Positions 44,737 through 56,866 of a DNA stretch of 64,000 nt are shown in pieces. The notes below the pieces were generated by a model. That model saw only the letters and a list, made by a program, of their open reading frames with translations, was not told where the DNA came from and ran no database searches. Origin of the DNA: Calliopsis andreniformis (Eukaryota > Arthropoda > Insecta > Hymenoptera > Andrenidae); NCBI RefSeq assembly GCF_051401765.1, contig NC_135071.1, positions 5,558,961 to 5,622,960 of the forward strand, in the 5' to 3' direction. Numbering within the stretch: position 1 is the first letter of the stretch; every line of letters begins with the position of its first letter. Made by a program: the position numbers and the translations under genes.

Positions 44737-45182
44737 ATTTGCCTTGATGACTATGTGCGTTAACCGTATGTATATCGGTTTATTTATGTTTGCCAATTTC
44801 TTTAAAATGGTTCTCGATGTTAGACATAGATCGGTTCTTCCATTAATAGCAAACTTTACTAACATCTTTTTTGCTGTGAATAAAATACATTTAAAGTCGA
44901 CGTTAAACATCTAGTCATAAAAATTTGCCCTCAAACAGAGTTGCATTTATTACAAAGGATATTAAGCGAAAGTTGGGGTCTCATTCTCTACGGCCTATGG
45001 GGTCACATTTTAAAACCTGGCTCCTTCTTTGTTTGAATTGATTTAATTTCATACCCTTTTTAGTGGAAATATACATGCATGTACTTACCAGTGTTGTATT
45101 ATTTTTATTTTATTAAAAAAATTTATGAATGAAATGTCGATTTTTATTTTACATATTCATTTTGAATTCATAGTAAATAAAC

Positions 45183-45456
45183 GACAACGCCCACCCGCAG
45201 ATGTACTTCGCAAATGTTTTTAAAAAGATTGCATCAAATGGGACATGAAATCCTTCTCTATCCCCCAAATTCGCCAGATTTAACACCAACTGATTTTCTC
45301 AATTTTTTGGCAAACCAAGAATTCAATAATGGGGTAGTTATTAAAAATGCATTTCATGAATTTCTTGCGTCTAGAAATACGGACTTTTTTAAAGGACTAA
45401 ATTCACTTGTAACTCGCTGGTAGAGGTATATAACATGCAACAGACATTATTTTGAT
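45183..45456 (+). pseudogene. Mariner transposase C-terminal relic
   Basis: Begins with DNAHP, the second catalytic Asp block of mariner transposases (usually DNARPH). After a frameshift near 45235 it continues ILLYPPNSPDLTPTDFLNFL with the third Asp, then NNGVVIKNAFHEFLASRNTD, SLVTRW, a TAG, and YITCNRHYFD. This is the order of the mariner C-terminus (PPYSPDLSPTDY, ESRSTDFY, RWQKCVDCNGSYFD-like). The N-terminal DNA-binding part and the terminal inverted repeats are missing. Confidence 0.88.
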
Positions 45457-45459
45457 CAG

Positions 45460-47499
45460 TACATTTTTATTTTTAACAAAGTTATATTAATTTAAATATT
45501 TACTTACGGATCTGCCATTTTGCATGCAATAACCTTATATGTTGGAAAAATCAGATTTAAAAATAATGTTAAAATTATAATTAAAAATGCAGAAATCAAA
45601 GTGTTACCTTTATGTGTTTATGTATAGTCATAAACACTCATCTGCACCAAGAATAACATAACTCAAAAATCATAATTTTTCGGAAAATGGGGCAATAGCT
45701 GATATGCAAGAAGTGATTTTTTTATACTAACAACTCAAAAACAGTTATTTTTTTAATTACGTCATTATTGCAACAAGTTAGCAATATATTGTCTTCGTAT
45801 TATTACATTACATACTCTTTTTTTGTCCGCCCTGAACTTTCGTTTTCAATTACTTTAACAATCATACAACCATGTACGCACGCATCTTTGCACACACAAC
45901 GCACGGCAGACACACCCACACGCGCGCAATCGCTACATGCAGTTTTTCGTTTCAGACGCTTCAATATTTTTTTATTGACTTAACAGAACCACAAGTCGAA
46001 CATAATTTGAACTATATATGAGTTAGCATTAATTAAGAGAAATAAGATTTCCACATTAACTAAAATACTTCGATGGATGTATATTTGCGTCTTCAGTATG
46101 TGGTGAAACTTCAGATGTGAGTAATCTTGTCTCTTTTTATTAAAAAAAAAAAAATTATACTCTTCCTGTATACAAATGTAAATAAAGCATTAAAAAACTG
46201 TTTTAAATTTTAATTTACATGGTTAAGAAAAACTTTTTATTTGAGTAATTAGGAAAGGAAACATTTTGGAAAACCCAGAAATTCACATTCAAGTACTGAC
46301 ACTCTTATCCGATTGTCAAAACGGAATTTGAGTTATGAGTATTCAGAACGCTTGGATACCTAGATAGTAAAAGTACTTACCAAATTTTCAAACTTGATTT
46401 TCTTGAAAACGGAGCACCATATGAACAAATTTTATGCCATATTTTTTAACTTATTTCTGCATGCAAATGGATCTTCATTTTGGTTGTGTCACAATTTTGT
46501 GCATGAAATACTATTTGTTACGTATATGGTTACTTCTACATTTCCGCATCATTGCTCCTGTGTAGATATTTGTGTTTAAGGGACACTATGACTTATCCAT
46601 TTATATTTAATTTGATACATAATGAAGACAGACGATTAATTTTTTTCATACTTCGATAAAAAATTTTTCCTATTATTCCGAAACCGCTTGTTATTTGTTT
46701 TACCTATTCTACAAAGTAGTAATTAAACAAATTTTTTCAATATTATTATCATATTTATGAATGGGGTATATGCTGAATTAGTTTTGTAGTTCTATTATTA
46801 ATATTTTGAGATTATAAAATTGAAAACTCTCTCTCTCTAAAAGTTCTTTATTAAAAGCGTTATCTTCATTATGTCTAAAATATATAAATTTGATGTAAAA
46901 CTTGGCGCATTAAGATTGTTATAGTTATAAAATCTAAGAAAAAATCAATAACATTACAACAGTAATGCATACAAAAATAATAATTATAGAATTAATGCCA
47001 CTATTTTCTTATTTTATATATTATACTGTCCCATTCAACAGTACCAATTTATGAATAGGACGAAATGCACTTTTTTAAAAACTAAACAATAATGCCGGTA
47101 AATGTATAAAATATCCTACTGGTATTAAGCATTATTATTGTGTAATAACTGATCTTTCTAATGGTGTAAGTTGAAACTAGAATGATCGTTTAGTTTTCTT
47201 GTTATTTTGTTTTAAACCTTCAGTTCTCTGAATGTCACCTCTCCCGTACTACATCTAAATTATCATATAACTATCCGTCACCGTTGTGCGGGATTTTTTT
47301 GAAACAATAAAGCTTCGTGGATTAAAAGGTTGATCTTGATGAAATTGAAAATTCATATTTATTAATCCCATTACTTCCTCGTGGTTTTCTGTAGGACGGA
47401 TAATCTTGTGAAAAGCAATGCATCTTGGGGAAATTATAACGACTCTGAAGACAATGAGTCTTCAACGTAAACTACGTCTGCCATCGCCTTTTGGATATT
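45460..47499. other. AT-rich DNA; one dispersed repeat, no gene
   Basis: Contains the diverged repeat at 46620-46970 and a CA-rich patch around 45868-45930. Open frames are under 75 residues and unrecognised. Confidence 0.5.
46620..46970 (+). repeat. Diverged dispersed repeat, copy 2 (partner 30960-31400)
   Basis: Ordered word matches with 30960-31400 as listed there. This copy is shorter by about 80 bp. Confidence 0.6.
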
Positions 47500-47754
47500 G
47501 TCTAGAACAGCGAGGCTCAAGTATCTCCGAGGCGAACGTTAACGGCTGAAAATGCCCGGAAACGCTCATGAGCGTTTTCAAGGTCTAGGCTCACCAACTT
47601 TGGCAGCAAAGTAAGGAAACGTCGAAACTATTCTAAGACCGTTCTTTAAGGAGTGGGGAGCTGCTCGGACTAGGCCGCTCGCGAGCGATTCCGGACATTT
47701 TAGGCCGCTCGCGCTCGCCTCGGAGATACTTGAATATCGTTGGTCTAGAACTTA
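47500..47754. mobile_element. GC-richer fold-back element with 17-bp perfect core arms
   Basis: CAAGTATCTCCGAGGCG (47518-47534) is exactly inverted at 47716-47732. The symmetry extends outwards, less perfectly, to TCTAGA on both sides (about 47500 and 47745). A direct repeat TAGGCCGCTCGCG occurs twice near 47671 and 47700. Its base composition contrasts with the surrounding AT-rich DNA. Confidence 0.65.
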
Positions 47755-47988
47755 GACCATATTGTATAGTATTAGAAACGATATGTATATAGTCCGTGTA
47801 TAGAAAATCCACGAGTTCGGCTAAGCAAAGATAACTCCCATGCAAGTATGACGTAACACTGGGCAAAAGATAATCATTCAAAATGGCTGAAACGGCATCA
47901 GACGCTTAGACGCTACTGGACGCTACCGACCCTCGCAATCCACGTGAACCTGCGAGCAACTTGTGTGTATCTTGTTTTGAAATAATTA

Positions 47989-48138
47989 TTAACACCGATT
48001 TTGCTGTGCTTTCTGTTCAGGTGGCGTGCCGGTGCTTTATTTTTTAACCTTGATACTGTCAGTCGCTATGAACTCATGCCGCCTAACGAAAAGTTTACTG
48101 TCAGTCTCTAGGCACTGACGTTGCGCTTAACGTGTTAA
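47989..48138. mobile_element. Possible 142-bp TTAA element
   Basis: TTAA-CACCGATTTTGC... ends ...GCGCTTAACGTG-TTAA. Length 142 bp is almost that of the proven TTAA element at 7975-8115, and the right end is the same CACGTT in inverse. The left end matches only CAC, and the interiors are not clearly alike, so this could be coincidence. Confidence 0.35.
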
Positions 48139-48364
48139 TAATGGAGGGAAACGATTTTATTTTGTAATCAGTAATTGTAGATAAACAGTTTTTCTCTAAA
48201 CATGTATGTATTGTTCTTATTATTTTTTTAACCTAAAATAAATAATAAGAAAATAATTACAGTATTACAGTATATATACAATCCTTCACCAATCTCAGTG
48301 GAAAAGTCAGTTGGGGCAATGAAAGCCATCTGCGCGAAACGACTGCGTTCTCTCAGTGAACGCA

Positions 48365-49140
48365 TACAGGGTGTCCCAAACTAAATGCAGAAGCCGGAAA
48401 TGGGAGATTCCTGGGGTGATTCTAAACAACATTTTCCTTTGCAGAAATGTCCTCCGAAGCTTTGTTAACGAGTTATTAAAGAAAAAACCCGACCAATCAG
48501 AGAGTGCGAATAGCAAGCGTTCGGCTGACAAGCGACAGGGCACAAGCTACGCGTAGCGTTCGTTCACTACTTGCTATGCTTGAGTCTTCTACAAGAAACT
48601 CAAGATCTCTACGTTATTGCTCAATTTCTTTTAAACTAATAGATCGAAAATTATAGATAAAATCAGGAACACGTTAGCTATCGCGACACATATTATAGAA
48701 TTTTTTCAGATTTTTAAATTAATTATCCAGGTTGTGAACAATAAAAAACGAGGTAAAAGAATTTAAAAATGCCGATTTAGTAAAGTAATGCCATAGCAAA
48801 AAAAAATAAAAAGCAATGTTTTCGTAATTCCTACGGATTGTACGTTATTTTACTGTGTATTAAAACATTGAAAACTGTACAAGAATACTTATTTCATAAT
48901 GAATGAACGAAAATTGGACGTATTAGTTGCTGTAATCGGTAAAAAGTACGGAAACATTGATTTTTATTTTTTTAATTATGACGGACCAAGGTAAAACATG
49001 TTTAAATAAATTGAGATTAATAATAGGAGCCTAGTAATATGAGTAGTTACTATTGGTAAAACTCACCCATTCGGAGAGGAATTTACCTGCTGCTTGAACA
49101 CTTGCTCCATTGGGTCACTGCGCCGATCCCGATCATTGGG
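48365..49140 (+). mobile_element. CAGGGTGT-type element related to 28752-30525, one arm
   Basis: Starts TA-CAGGGTGTCCCAAAC. The first 110 bp align with the left arm of the 1.77-kb palindrome (GATTC, GGGG, TGATT, AAACAAC, TTTTCCTT), and GCTTTGTTAACGAGTTATT starts exactly 92 bp inside. At about 49110-49140 it again matches that arm (GGGTCACTG, CGATCC, GATCAT). The opposite arm was not found. The right limit is approximate. Confidence 0.6.
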
Positions 49141-49232
49141 GGATGATGTCCAGGTAGCGTTGATCGCAGGTACAACACCACAAGAAGCCACCTTGCATTT
49201 ACAACATTTCGCAGTCACTAACACTGATCACT

Positions 49233-49835
49233 TCACCAAACGAGCACTTGACCTTTTAATGACCGACAACCGATTATTTTGAAACGTTCTGCGGCATTCC
49301 ATAAATAAAAACAAGATGTTACACAGTTCAGCGGCGAAATTACGATCGATACTGACAATCTTTTCCGAAGTCTCTTTTCTCGTGCCCTCGCAACCCTCCA
49401 GTGCGATTTCTTGGGATGTAGCTTCCTCAAAATACTCGAATTTAATTTGTTAGTTGACACCAACGAGGTTGGATCTTCCTCGGTTACTTTTTTTAGTGGA
49501 GGTGGTAGTCTCTTCTTCAGGTCGATAAAGTCGCAAACAGATTCATGGGAGAAAGCAAAGGCATATCGGATCAGTGTAGGAGACCGTAACGAGTGTCTCG
49601 CAGATGTGGCCGTTTATGATCACAGGTATTGCCCTGCCAGTTCGAAGGAGCTTTCCGTACTCGAGACTGAAGGCTGCAAGGGTTGCGTCGCGCTTACCGT
49701 TGATGTCCTTTCGATGCATTCGGATGAATGAAATACGGAATTGCCCGTTATTAAAAAGCGAGTTGGGGGAAACTTTTTGCCCTTAAACATTTGGTCTACG
49801 AATGTCTGGCGGATACTAACTACTCGCCAAATCAA
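49233..49835 (-). pseudogene. Unrecognised minus-strand coding-like remnant
   Basis: Two minus-strand frames (49620-49835 and 49233-49463) and the stretch between them read as one broken polypeptide, for example FHSSECIERTSTVSATQPL and LPPPLKKVTEEDPTLLV. Composition is coding-like relative to the surroundings. I recognise no domain; a transposon gag-like protein is one possibility. Confidence 0.2.
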
Positions 49836-50433
49836 GGGTTAAATACATCAGTTGTATTCGAATCCCTTTAACTATTTCGATGTCTGCGTCCTGCGACTGA
49901 GTTTTGTTTTTTATCACGCTACACATGTAGTGACCGCACATTTATTCTTGTATTATTGCTAGATAAACCTTCCAATTTATTATTTCTGTTTGCCCTGCTA
50001 CATTTCAAAATATTTTGAATTTCAAAATTGGAATTCAAATGGATATTTAATGGATAATGGATTTGAATTTTAAAAATGCATTTACGTGCATGTAAAAGAT
50101 CCGTGAAATCTTTAATACACAAGTATTCTCCCCTATAGGTGGAGAAGGTTTACAAAAATTGGGGAAGAGAGAAACCAACATCGGATGATCACTGTGTATA
50201 TACCGTAATAAAATGCATGCCGGTCGCAGGACTCTGACGTTGAAGTAACTAAAGAATGAACTCTGTAGAGTACTTTAGAGAAACCACTTTTACAGTCATT
50301 TATTCTTTGCCCAAATCGGAGGTCAAAATGACAAAAACATTTAGGTTTTAGGTACAAGGTTGAAATAAGATATACGGAATTATGTTTCAAGGTTTGTTTT
50401 GGAGTTATTAGATGTTGAGAAAATGTTTAAAAT

Positions 50434-50690
50434 GCGCATTGAAACAAGTCTGACTCGGGACTTATTCTACTGACTTCGCTGTATCTAATTTGACTAATGT
50501 ACATCAGCAATAGAATAAATCCCATTTCACACGAATTTTAAATGTTTTTTTAAAAACAAATAACTCTGAAATACAGTTTGAAACTTAATTTCGTCATTCT
50601 CGATTTTCCTCCTATTTTGATATGTAAAATCACCTCTTAGAATTTCTGACACTTGTTATCAAACATCCCATATACCTGGTGATCGGCTTT
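50434..50690. mobile_element. Palindromic element, copy 2 of 3
   Basis: GGGACTTATTCTA (50457-50469) and TAGAATAAATCCC (50511-50523) form the centre, and TGACTTCGCTGT is shared (in inverse) with the loop of the 41877-42128 copy. The right side continues TTTCACACGAATTTTAAATG as in that copy. The left arm is shortened. Confidence 0.6.
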
Positions 50691-51167
50691 AGTTTCCTAG
50701 ATATATTAAAAAATATGCAATTCTGCTATTTATTTTCTTATAAACTTGAATTTCTTTGAGCACTTTGTTTCGGTGCATAATTTGAAATACACCAAGTTTG
50801 GACATTCGGAATAGAAAAATAAAATATAAAACACCCCTTTGGCGAACGAGGTTACAATAGCCGAAGTTAGCAATATGTATATCTAGCAGAATCAGCCGTA
50901 TAGGTACTTATATTAGTATCTATTATTGTAACTTCAGATTTTATAATTTCGTTCGCTGGATGGTTGTTTCATGTATTATTTCCGTATTCCAAACTAGGTA
51001 AGGGTTAGACACGTGCTTAGGGTTAGATTAGGCTGAAAATAAGAGTCGTATTTATTAAATGATTTTTGTTAACATCTTTTGTTTTTATCTTTTTAACAAA
51101 CAATTAGCGACGGTTAAAATCTTTTAGGGGTTACTCAGAAGAATGTACTTGAAAACATACGTCAAAG

Positions 51168-51307
51168 TCAAGGTCATTGAAACTGACTCTAATCCGTTTT
51201 GAACTTGAATGTTATTTTTGCTATTAGTTCGAAAACTGAGGCCGATCGCCATATGTATATGCAAAAGTTATTCAGAATGATGACCTTGATAATATATTTC
51301 AAGGTCA
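51168..51307. promoter_or_regulatory. Three TCAAGGTCA nuclear-receptor half-sites
   Basis: TCAAGGTCA occurs at 51168-51176 and 51299-51307, and inverted at 51281-51289. The last two form TGACCTTGA, 9-nt spacer, TCAAGGTCA. TCAAGGTCA is the extended monomer site of FTZ-F1 and ERR-type orphan receptors. Three exact copies in 140 bp of AT-rich DNA is more than expected by chance, but function is inference. Confidence 0.35.
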
Positions 51308-51879
51308 TCAAAAATATTTCGAGTTAACATTCGATTAGTAGTCGGAACGAATTTACAATTAGTTAGAAAGAAACAGTCAGTCATAAAAATATTCGAACAT
51401 TGGTATAGTCTGACTCTAATGCTCTGCATTTGTAGTAAATGTACAATAAACCAAAAAAAGCATTACTTTATGTTATAGAGTGTAATTTGTGGATAATAAA
51501 CATGCAAAACCTTTTTATTTATAACATACAGATTCTTATATATTACATAATAAATAAAATAGAGCAAACACGAAAAAATAGCTCATTTTTATGTGATAAA
51601 AATATGCATACAGCTTATAAACATAGGACAAGAAATTAAAATAACTATTTTTTCTATTTATTTATTATTATGCTGTGTTTTATGCCTCTTTTGTATGATT
51701 TTATCATTTTCCTATACCGTTCATTACTACGTGTAATGTTAATAAGATCGACCATCGTTAATTGCTACCTCATATTATAGCTAACTTGGTCGTGCTAATA
51801 TTTATTAAAGAATATAATTAATTATAAAACTTATATAATTTACTAAATATGTCTAACTTTTACTGCCGACTTTTACTAG

Positions 51880-52090
51880 TGATGTCAGACACAATGAGGT
51901 CAGTAAAATAATTTACAAGTCAGACACATTTTACATGGATTTCAGACGTTTTTGCCACAAACAACAACTCTGAAATGAAACTTTAAACACAGTTACTATC
52001 ATTCTTGCTTTTCGTCGTAATCGAAGATGTAGAATTACTCCTTAAAATTTTTTACACCTTGTCGAATACGTTATATACAGGGCATCTGAT
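51880..52090. repeat. Palindromic element family, copy 3 of 3 (right arm only)
   Basis: Shares with the other two copies TTTTACA.G.ATTTCAGACGTTTTT, AACAACTCTGAAA, and TCTTGCTTTTCGTC/TTCTCGATTTTCCTCC-type words, with AATTACTCCTTAAAATTT corresponding to AATTACTCTTTAAAATTT at 42160. The palindromic centre is not preserved. Confidence 0.5.
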
Positions 52091-53289
52091 GATGGTCACA
52101 AATTTTCTTTATGTGAACATGCTTTCGGGGTTTTAAGAGATTGTCGAGATTCCATGTGAAACTTTAAATGCATTACTCTGTATAAACAACACTTCGCTAA
52201 AGTGTTGGAGTCCACTCATGGAATCCACTCCATTACCCTACTTTATATACACAAATATGTATGTCCAATAACTGCAGAAAGTCACTTTTACTGTTATCCA
52301 ACGATACATATATCACATATTTAACAGAATTTATGTAGGTAACACAGTTGAATTTTTATGTAAAATACTATTGTCAATATGTAAATTGATGTGGTGTTTC
52401 GTAATCTATTGGCAAAGAAGTTGTTCTTAAAATTCGAAAGCAATGCTTTCATCTAAATGGTTAGCATAATATCCTGGAGCTTGTTCTGTTTAATAGGATT
52501 TAGATGAATATAAACAGAGATCAGCAATATTGAATTGTGGAAAGCACTCGAATGATGCATTGAAATTGCATTTCTTAATGTGTTCAAACTGCAAACGACT
52601 TACGTTTAAATTTTTACTTCATATTATTTCTGACAGATGGTCTTTTTCTATGGAATATTTAAATGTTCCGTGCATGATGAGATAATGGATGAAACACTCA
52701 ATACTGTTGCAACTAGGACTGTAACTCAATGCCAAACGAAAACAAAAGAAACAATTAAAGTCGAGTCACAGAATAAGCATTTTTCAGAGACACTTGACCC
52801 ACAGAATCGCAAGAAGTGCTAGTTCAAGTGACCATTCGTACTGATGTCATCAGCACAGTACTGATTTTTAATACGAATGGGTTTCTCGAAATGTCCTTAT
52901 CCTCGAAATCCAAAAACATTTCGATTTTCGAGAATTCAAAATTTTGCATTTTTTTATGATTCAAAATTCTTAAAACCTAGCTAAGAGAAACTATCCTTTA
53001 AAAAAATTAGTAAAGAATATCTCGTCATACTACTAGTATAGTTTTTAAAAGACTTTTCAGTACATCCGACATAATAGTCTTAAAAAAATGGTCAAGCGAC
53101 TTCAGAAAGAGTTCAAATATTATTGCTTTTGAAATCTTGAACAATAATCTGGATTAGATAGCTTTGTATATTATTATACTTTTGTGTACGTTTGTCGAAC
53201 TATGTCGAATAAAGATTTATGCAAAAATTTTGTTAAGACTTCAGTATTTGAAATTAAATATTCCTCTTATAGAGCTAAATCAGCATTTC
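52091..53289. other. AT-rich DNA without a supported gene
   Basis: Includes TTCGA-rich sequence at about 52880-52945. A 61-residue open frame at 52637 has no recognised motif. A TA-CAGGGCATC end at about 52076 may be another repeat terminus, but no inverse partner was found. Confidence 0.4.
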
Positions 53290-53475
53290 AAGTTTCGAAA
53301 ATTTCGAAAGCTTCGAAATTTTACCGAGTTTCGTACCGAATCCGAGTTTCGGATTCGAGTTTCGCGAATTTAAAAATTAGGTTCCAACCCGTAGGAAGAA
53401 ACGATATTTTACAATATCAGAAAATATCAGTTCATATCAGGTCATATCAATATCAGAAAAACGTTTTATCAGAAA
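53290..53475. repeat. TTCGAAA-rich stretch followed by an ATATCAG minisatellite
   Basis: 53290-53372 is dominated by TTTCGAAA, GAGTTTCG and similar words; 53417-53475 repeats ATATCAG with variable short spacers about five times. The open frame that spans both is a consequence of the repeat and is not a gene. Confidence 0.65.
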
Positions 53476-55953
53476 AAATATTAAAATACATGTTCTGGAG
53501 ATACTTAGATACTTCTTTTGATGTTAAGGTGAAGCATTTGGCTGTAGTCGAAGCTATTCATTACTATTGTGTTAATCATAATCAATTTCTTCGTTCTATA
53601 GATTCTTATAACTATAACCCAGAAATAGTTAGAACAAAAATTTCGATGTAAAAATGGTTTATTCAAATGTTAACTACAAAGTTTGAAATTCGATTAGAGA
53701 TAGCACTGTTTTCCACAGTTTTAATGGACGCTCCTAATCATAAGAATGTTAAAATGTTCCCAACAATTGTTCGGTTCTGTAATAAAGAAAACCGAATCTA
53801 AAAATTTTAAATCAAGTTGCTAGAACTATCTTCACTGTAGTATAAAATTTCTGATAAAATCAGTAACTATTTAATTAATATTTTGGCGGTAAATGATATA
53901 TCTTTCAAAAGTATCATGTTTCGTGGAAACAACATTAACTCTAATTTTGGGGGTAAACGTAGAAATACCGAGATAATATTAATTTATCGAAAATAAGAGC
54001 GCAGTTTAAGAAATAATTAAATTGGAGTTGGGTTTCATATGCATTACAAAGAATGTGAATGGTATAGTCGCTGATTCTTCACTTGTGGATATAAAGTCAG
54101 TAATTAGAAAAATATATTCACATTTTGATATATGTACACGCATATAGGTTAGAACAGAGAACCTGAATGAATTATATAACTTTATAAACATTGAATACAG
54201 AATCATTAATTATAACTACTGACAGCCTCAGTAATCATTCAGTTAAGTCGCATTGTTTTTTTATGTATCACTTTGCAACTAGTATTATTAATTGTTATTC
54301 GTGAAGTGTATTGATAATAATGTTTGGAAAAGTATTCCACCAGAGCAGTTAAAGGTTAAATTATTTAAATAAAAGGACCAAAAATCAATCTTTCATGAAA
54401 AATTAATTATATTAATTTAAATGACAGTGAAATATTTTATGAAGTAAACTATATCAAGTAATACGTTTGTTCTAGCAATAGAAGTAGTCAATGGAATCTT
54501 GGAAAGTATATTCAATTCATAAAAGATGGTGCGAAATTTTTGAACATTTCTCTGAATTAAATATTCGAGTTAAGATACATATTTGATATTGTAGGTCTTA
54601 TGTTTTTTTACCGAGTACATAGAATAGTTAAAAATGTATTTTGTAATTTGTCAATTTTAAAATATAATGTTACAGTAAAGAATAAATATGACAATATATT
54701 ATACATATAGAATAGTCTACTATACTATAATATAGTTGTATAGAACTTTTAAAGAAGTCGTACACGATAATAAACTTACATTATTGGATAACATAATTAA
54801 ACCGAAATATTATCAACACGTTACACCAGTTTTTTTCAAGTAAACCTTTTTTATAAGTATATCATTTGTGACTTATGTCTCTATTCCTAGAATTTAAAGT
54901 AATATGGGCTAATATGAGGGACGTTAGTAATTTAACCTAACCATCTTTTAATCATCTTGTTTAACTTCGAAAATTAAACTGATTTTGACAAAATACTTTT
55001 AAAATGTATTTTTATTTATTCTAAAGGTAAAAATAAGCATAAGTATAAATATAAACATAACAGAAGCTTTTAAAAAGCCAACTCACGTTTCTGTTTTACT
55101 TTTAGGAATAGATGTTTTTTTCTGTTAAATGTCACCTGGTAACTAGAAGGGATTGCTTTTATGTTAGAGCTGAAAAGTTGAAGATTATGATAAGTTTCAA
55201 GATATAAATGGGTGTACAGGAAAATAACTCGATAAGTCCGAGTGAAACAGGAGAATAATTTGATAAATCAGCGAAGAATTCTAAACTATTAAACAGTTTC
55301 TATAATTTTATTAAAGAACTTGACTGCATTGATTGCATAATTCATTTTTGTTATTTTTTAGTAACATTTAGGAAATGTACTTATCAAGTTCTTCCCTTAA
55401 TAAATTTTATCAAAATAGCATACTCGGTACAGCAAAGCGCGTAGGAGAAAGCTGAAAGTTTAAATCAGGACAAATGTAACAACCTGTTACCTTTATTTCT
55501 ATTAGCGATGTTTTTCATAAACGTGTTTTACATAATCTAACTTACAATTATGACAAATTTTATATCTATGTACGTGTAAGTTCAATAACTGTTTAATACA
55601 ATGCAAAAAAAGACAAAGGACTTTATGAAGCCAGAACAAATGGATACATAATTGAAGCAGACACTATAAATTTATTTTTGACATAATATTTCCATATAAC
55701 AGTGAAATACGGAGAACCGGTTATCATGTTTTGTTAAACCTGAAATGGAGGAAAGATGGAAATGACGTATAAAGATGGGAGCAGACGACTATTGGTCGAT
55801 TCGAATCTTAACCATTCACAGGTCGAAGTGATTATCCACTTTTGGGATCTTTTACAATTTTAATGCTAAATCCCTTAATTGATGTTACCTTTTTACGTTT
55901 AAAATAAATGTAAATATTTTTGTTTTATTTTGTTTTTACATTCAGAGTCTTCC
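53476..55953. other. AT-rich DNA without a supported gene
   Basis: Long A/T runs, no open frame above 70 residues, no terminal repeats recognised. Confidence 0.5.
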
Positions 55954-56189
55954 CACGACGCGTGATTCGGCAGACCTGGCTCGGCGAGTGATTCGGCAGA
56001 CCTGGCTTGGCGAGTGTTTCGGCAGACCTGCTTTAGCAAGCCTGACTTGACTCGTGGAAACTTGTGCAAATCTAAATCTGCGAGTTTGCACCTGTCCCTG
56101 GTTTGTCAAATTTCGTATGGTTTGTAGATTTGGATTTGTACAAGCTATCACTCGCCGAGCCAGGGAGGCTCGCCGAATTACGCGTCGTG
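55954..56189. mobile_element. 236-bp fold-back element with 26-bp tandem repeats in one arm
   Basis: Starts CACGACGCGTGATTCGGC and ends with its inverse GCCGAATTACGCGTCGTG. Inner arms pair again (GTGCAAATCTAAATC with GATTTGGATTTGTAC). The left arm carries three tandem 26-bp units at 55964-55989, 55990-56015 and 56016-56041 with the core TTCGGCAGACCTGG, whereas the right arm has one equivalent. No target duplication could be read. Confidence 0.75.
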
Positions 56190-56866
56190 AAAAGCTACTT
56201 TTTACGTTTGTCTCTGATTTCCCTTACCCTTTAAACAATGTTATTAATTCATTAAGTAATATATTCCACTATTAAACGAAATTCGTAAAACTACTAAACA
56301 TAAACAAATACAACATAGTATAACTACCTTAATTTCTTTATAAAAATTTTGTTACTTTATTTGATTTTTGTTTGTTATTTTTTGTTGCTGCTTAAAATGA
56401 ACAGCTAATAAATAAAAGTATTTTCAATAAAATATTGATATCACAAACTTGGACCAATTTTTTTGTTGACTAAGCTAAAAGGTTGCGCATAAATATTGGT
56501 TGAAACTTTTTTATAATCAGTTATTATTTCTGTATGACCTATATTCATCATGAAAATAAATGGTCATCTTATTTGAGCAGCACGATACATGTTTGTACAC
56601 CATACATTGCATACCTGTTGTTTATGAAGACTTTATTGAAAAATTGTCAGCTGACGAACAGAAGGATGAAAAATAACAATAATTTTTCGTGTTCAATAAG
56701 TCCCATTTCATTGCCACACTTTATAAATAGTAATTAGCAATTTGAGTAATATTGTTTTTACGTAATATATAAATATTGATTTTCCTTTACAAACCAGCGT
56801 TTTAATACTTTTAATGTTTGCATTTCATACATTCATTTTGAAGTTTTGATTATTTGAACACTCTTA
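56190..56866. other. AT-rich DNA without a supported gene
   Basis: Short open frames only. Nothing recognised between the fold-back element and the solo LTR. Confidence 0.5.
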
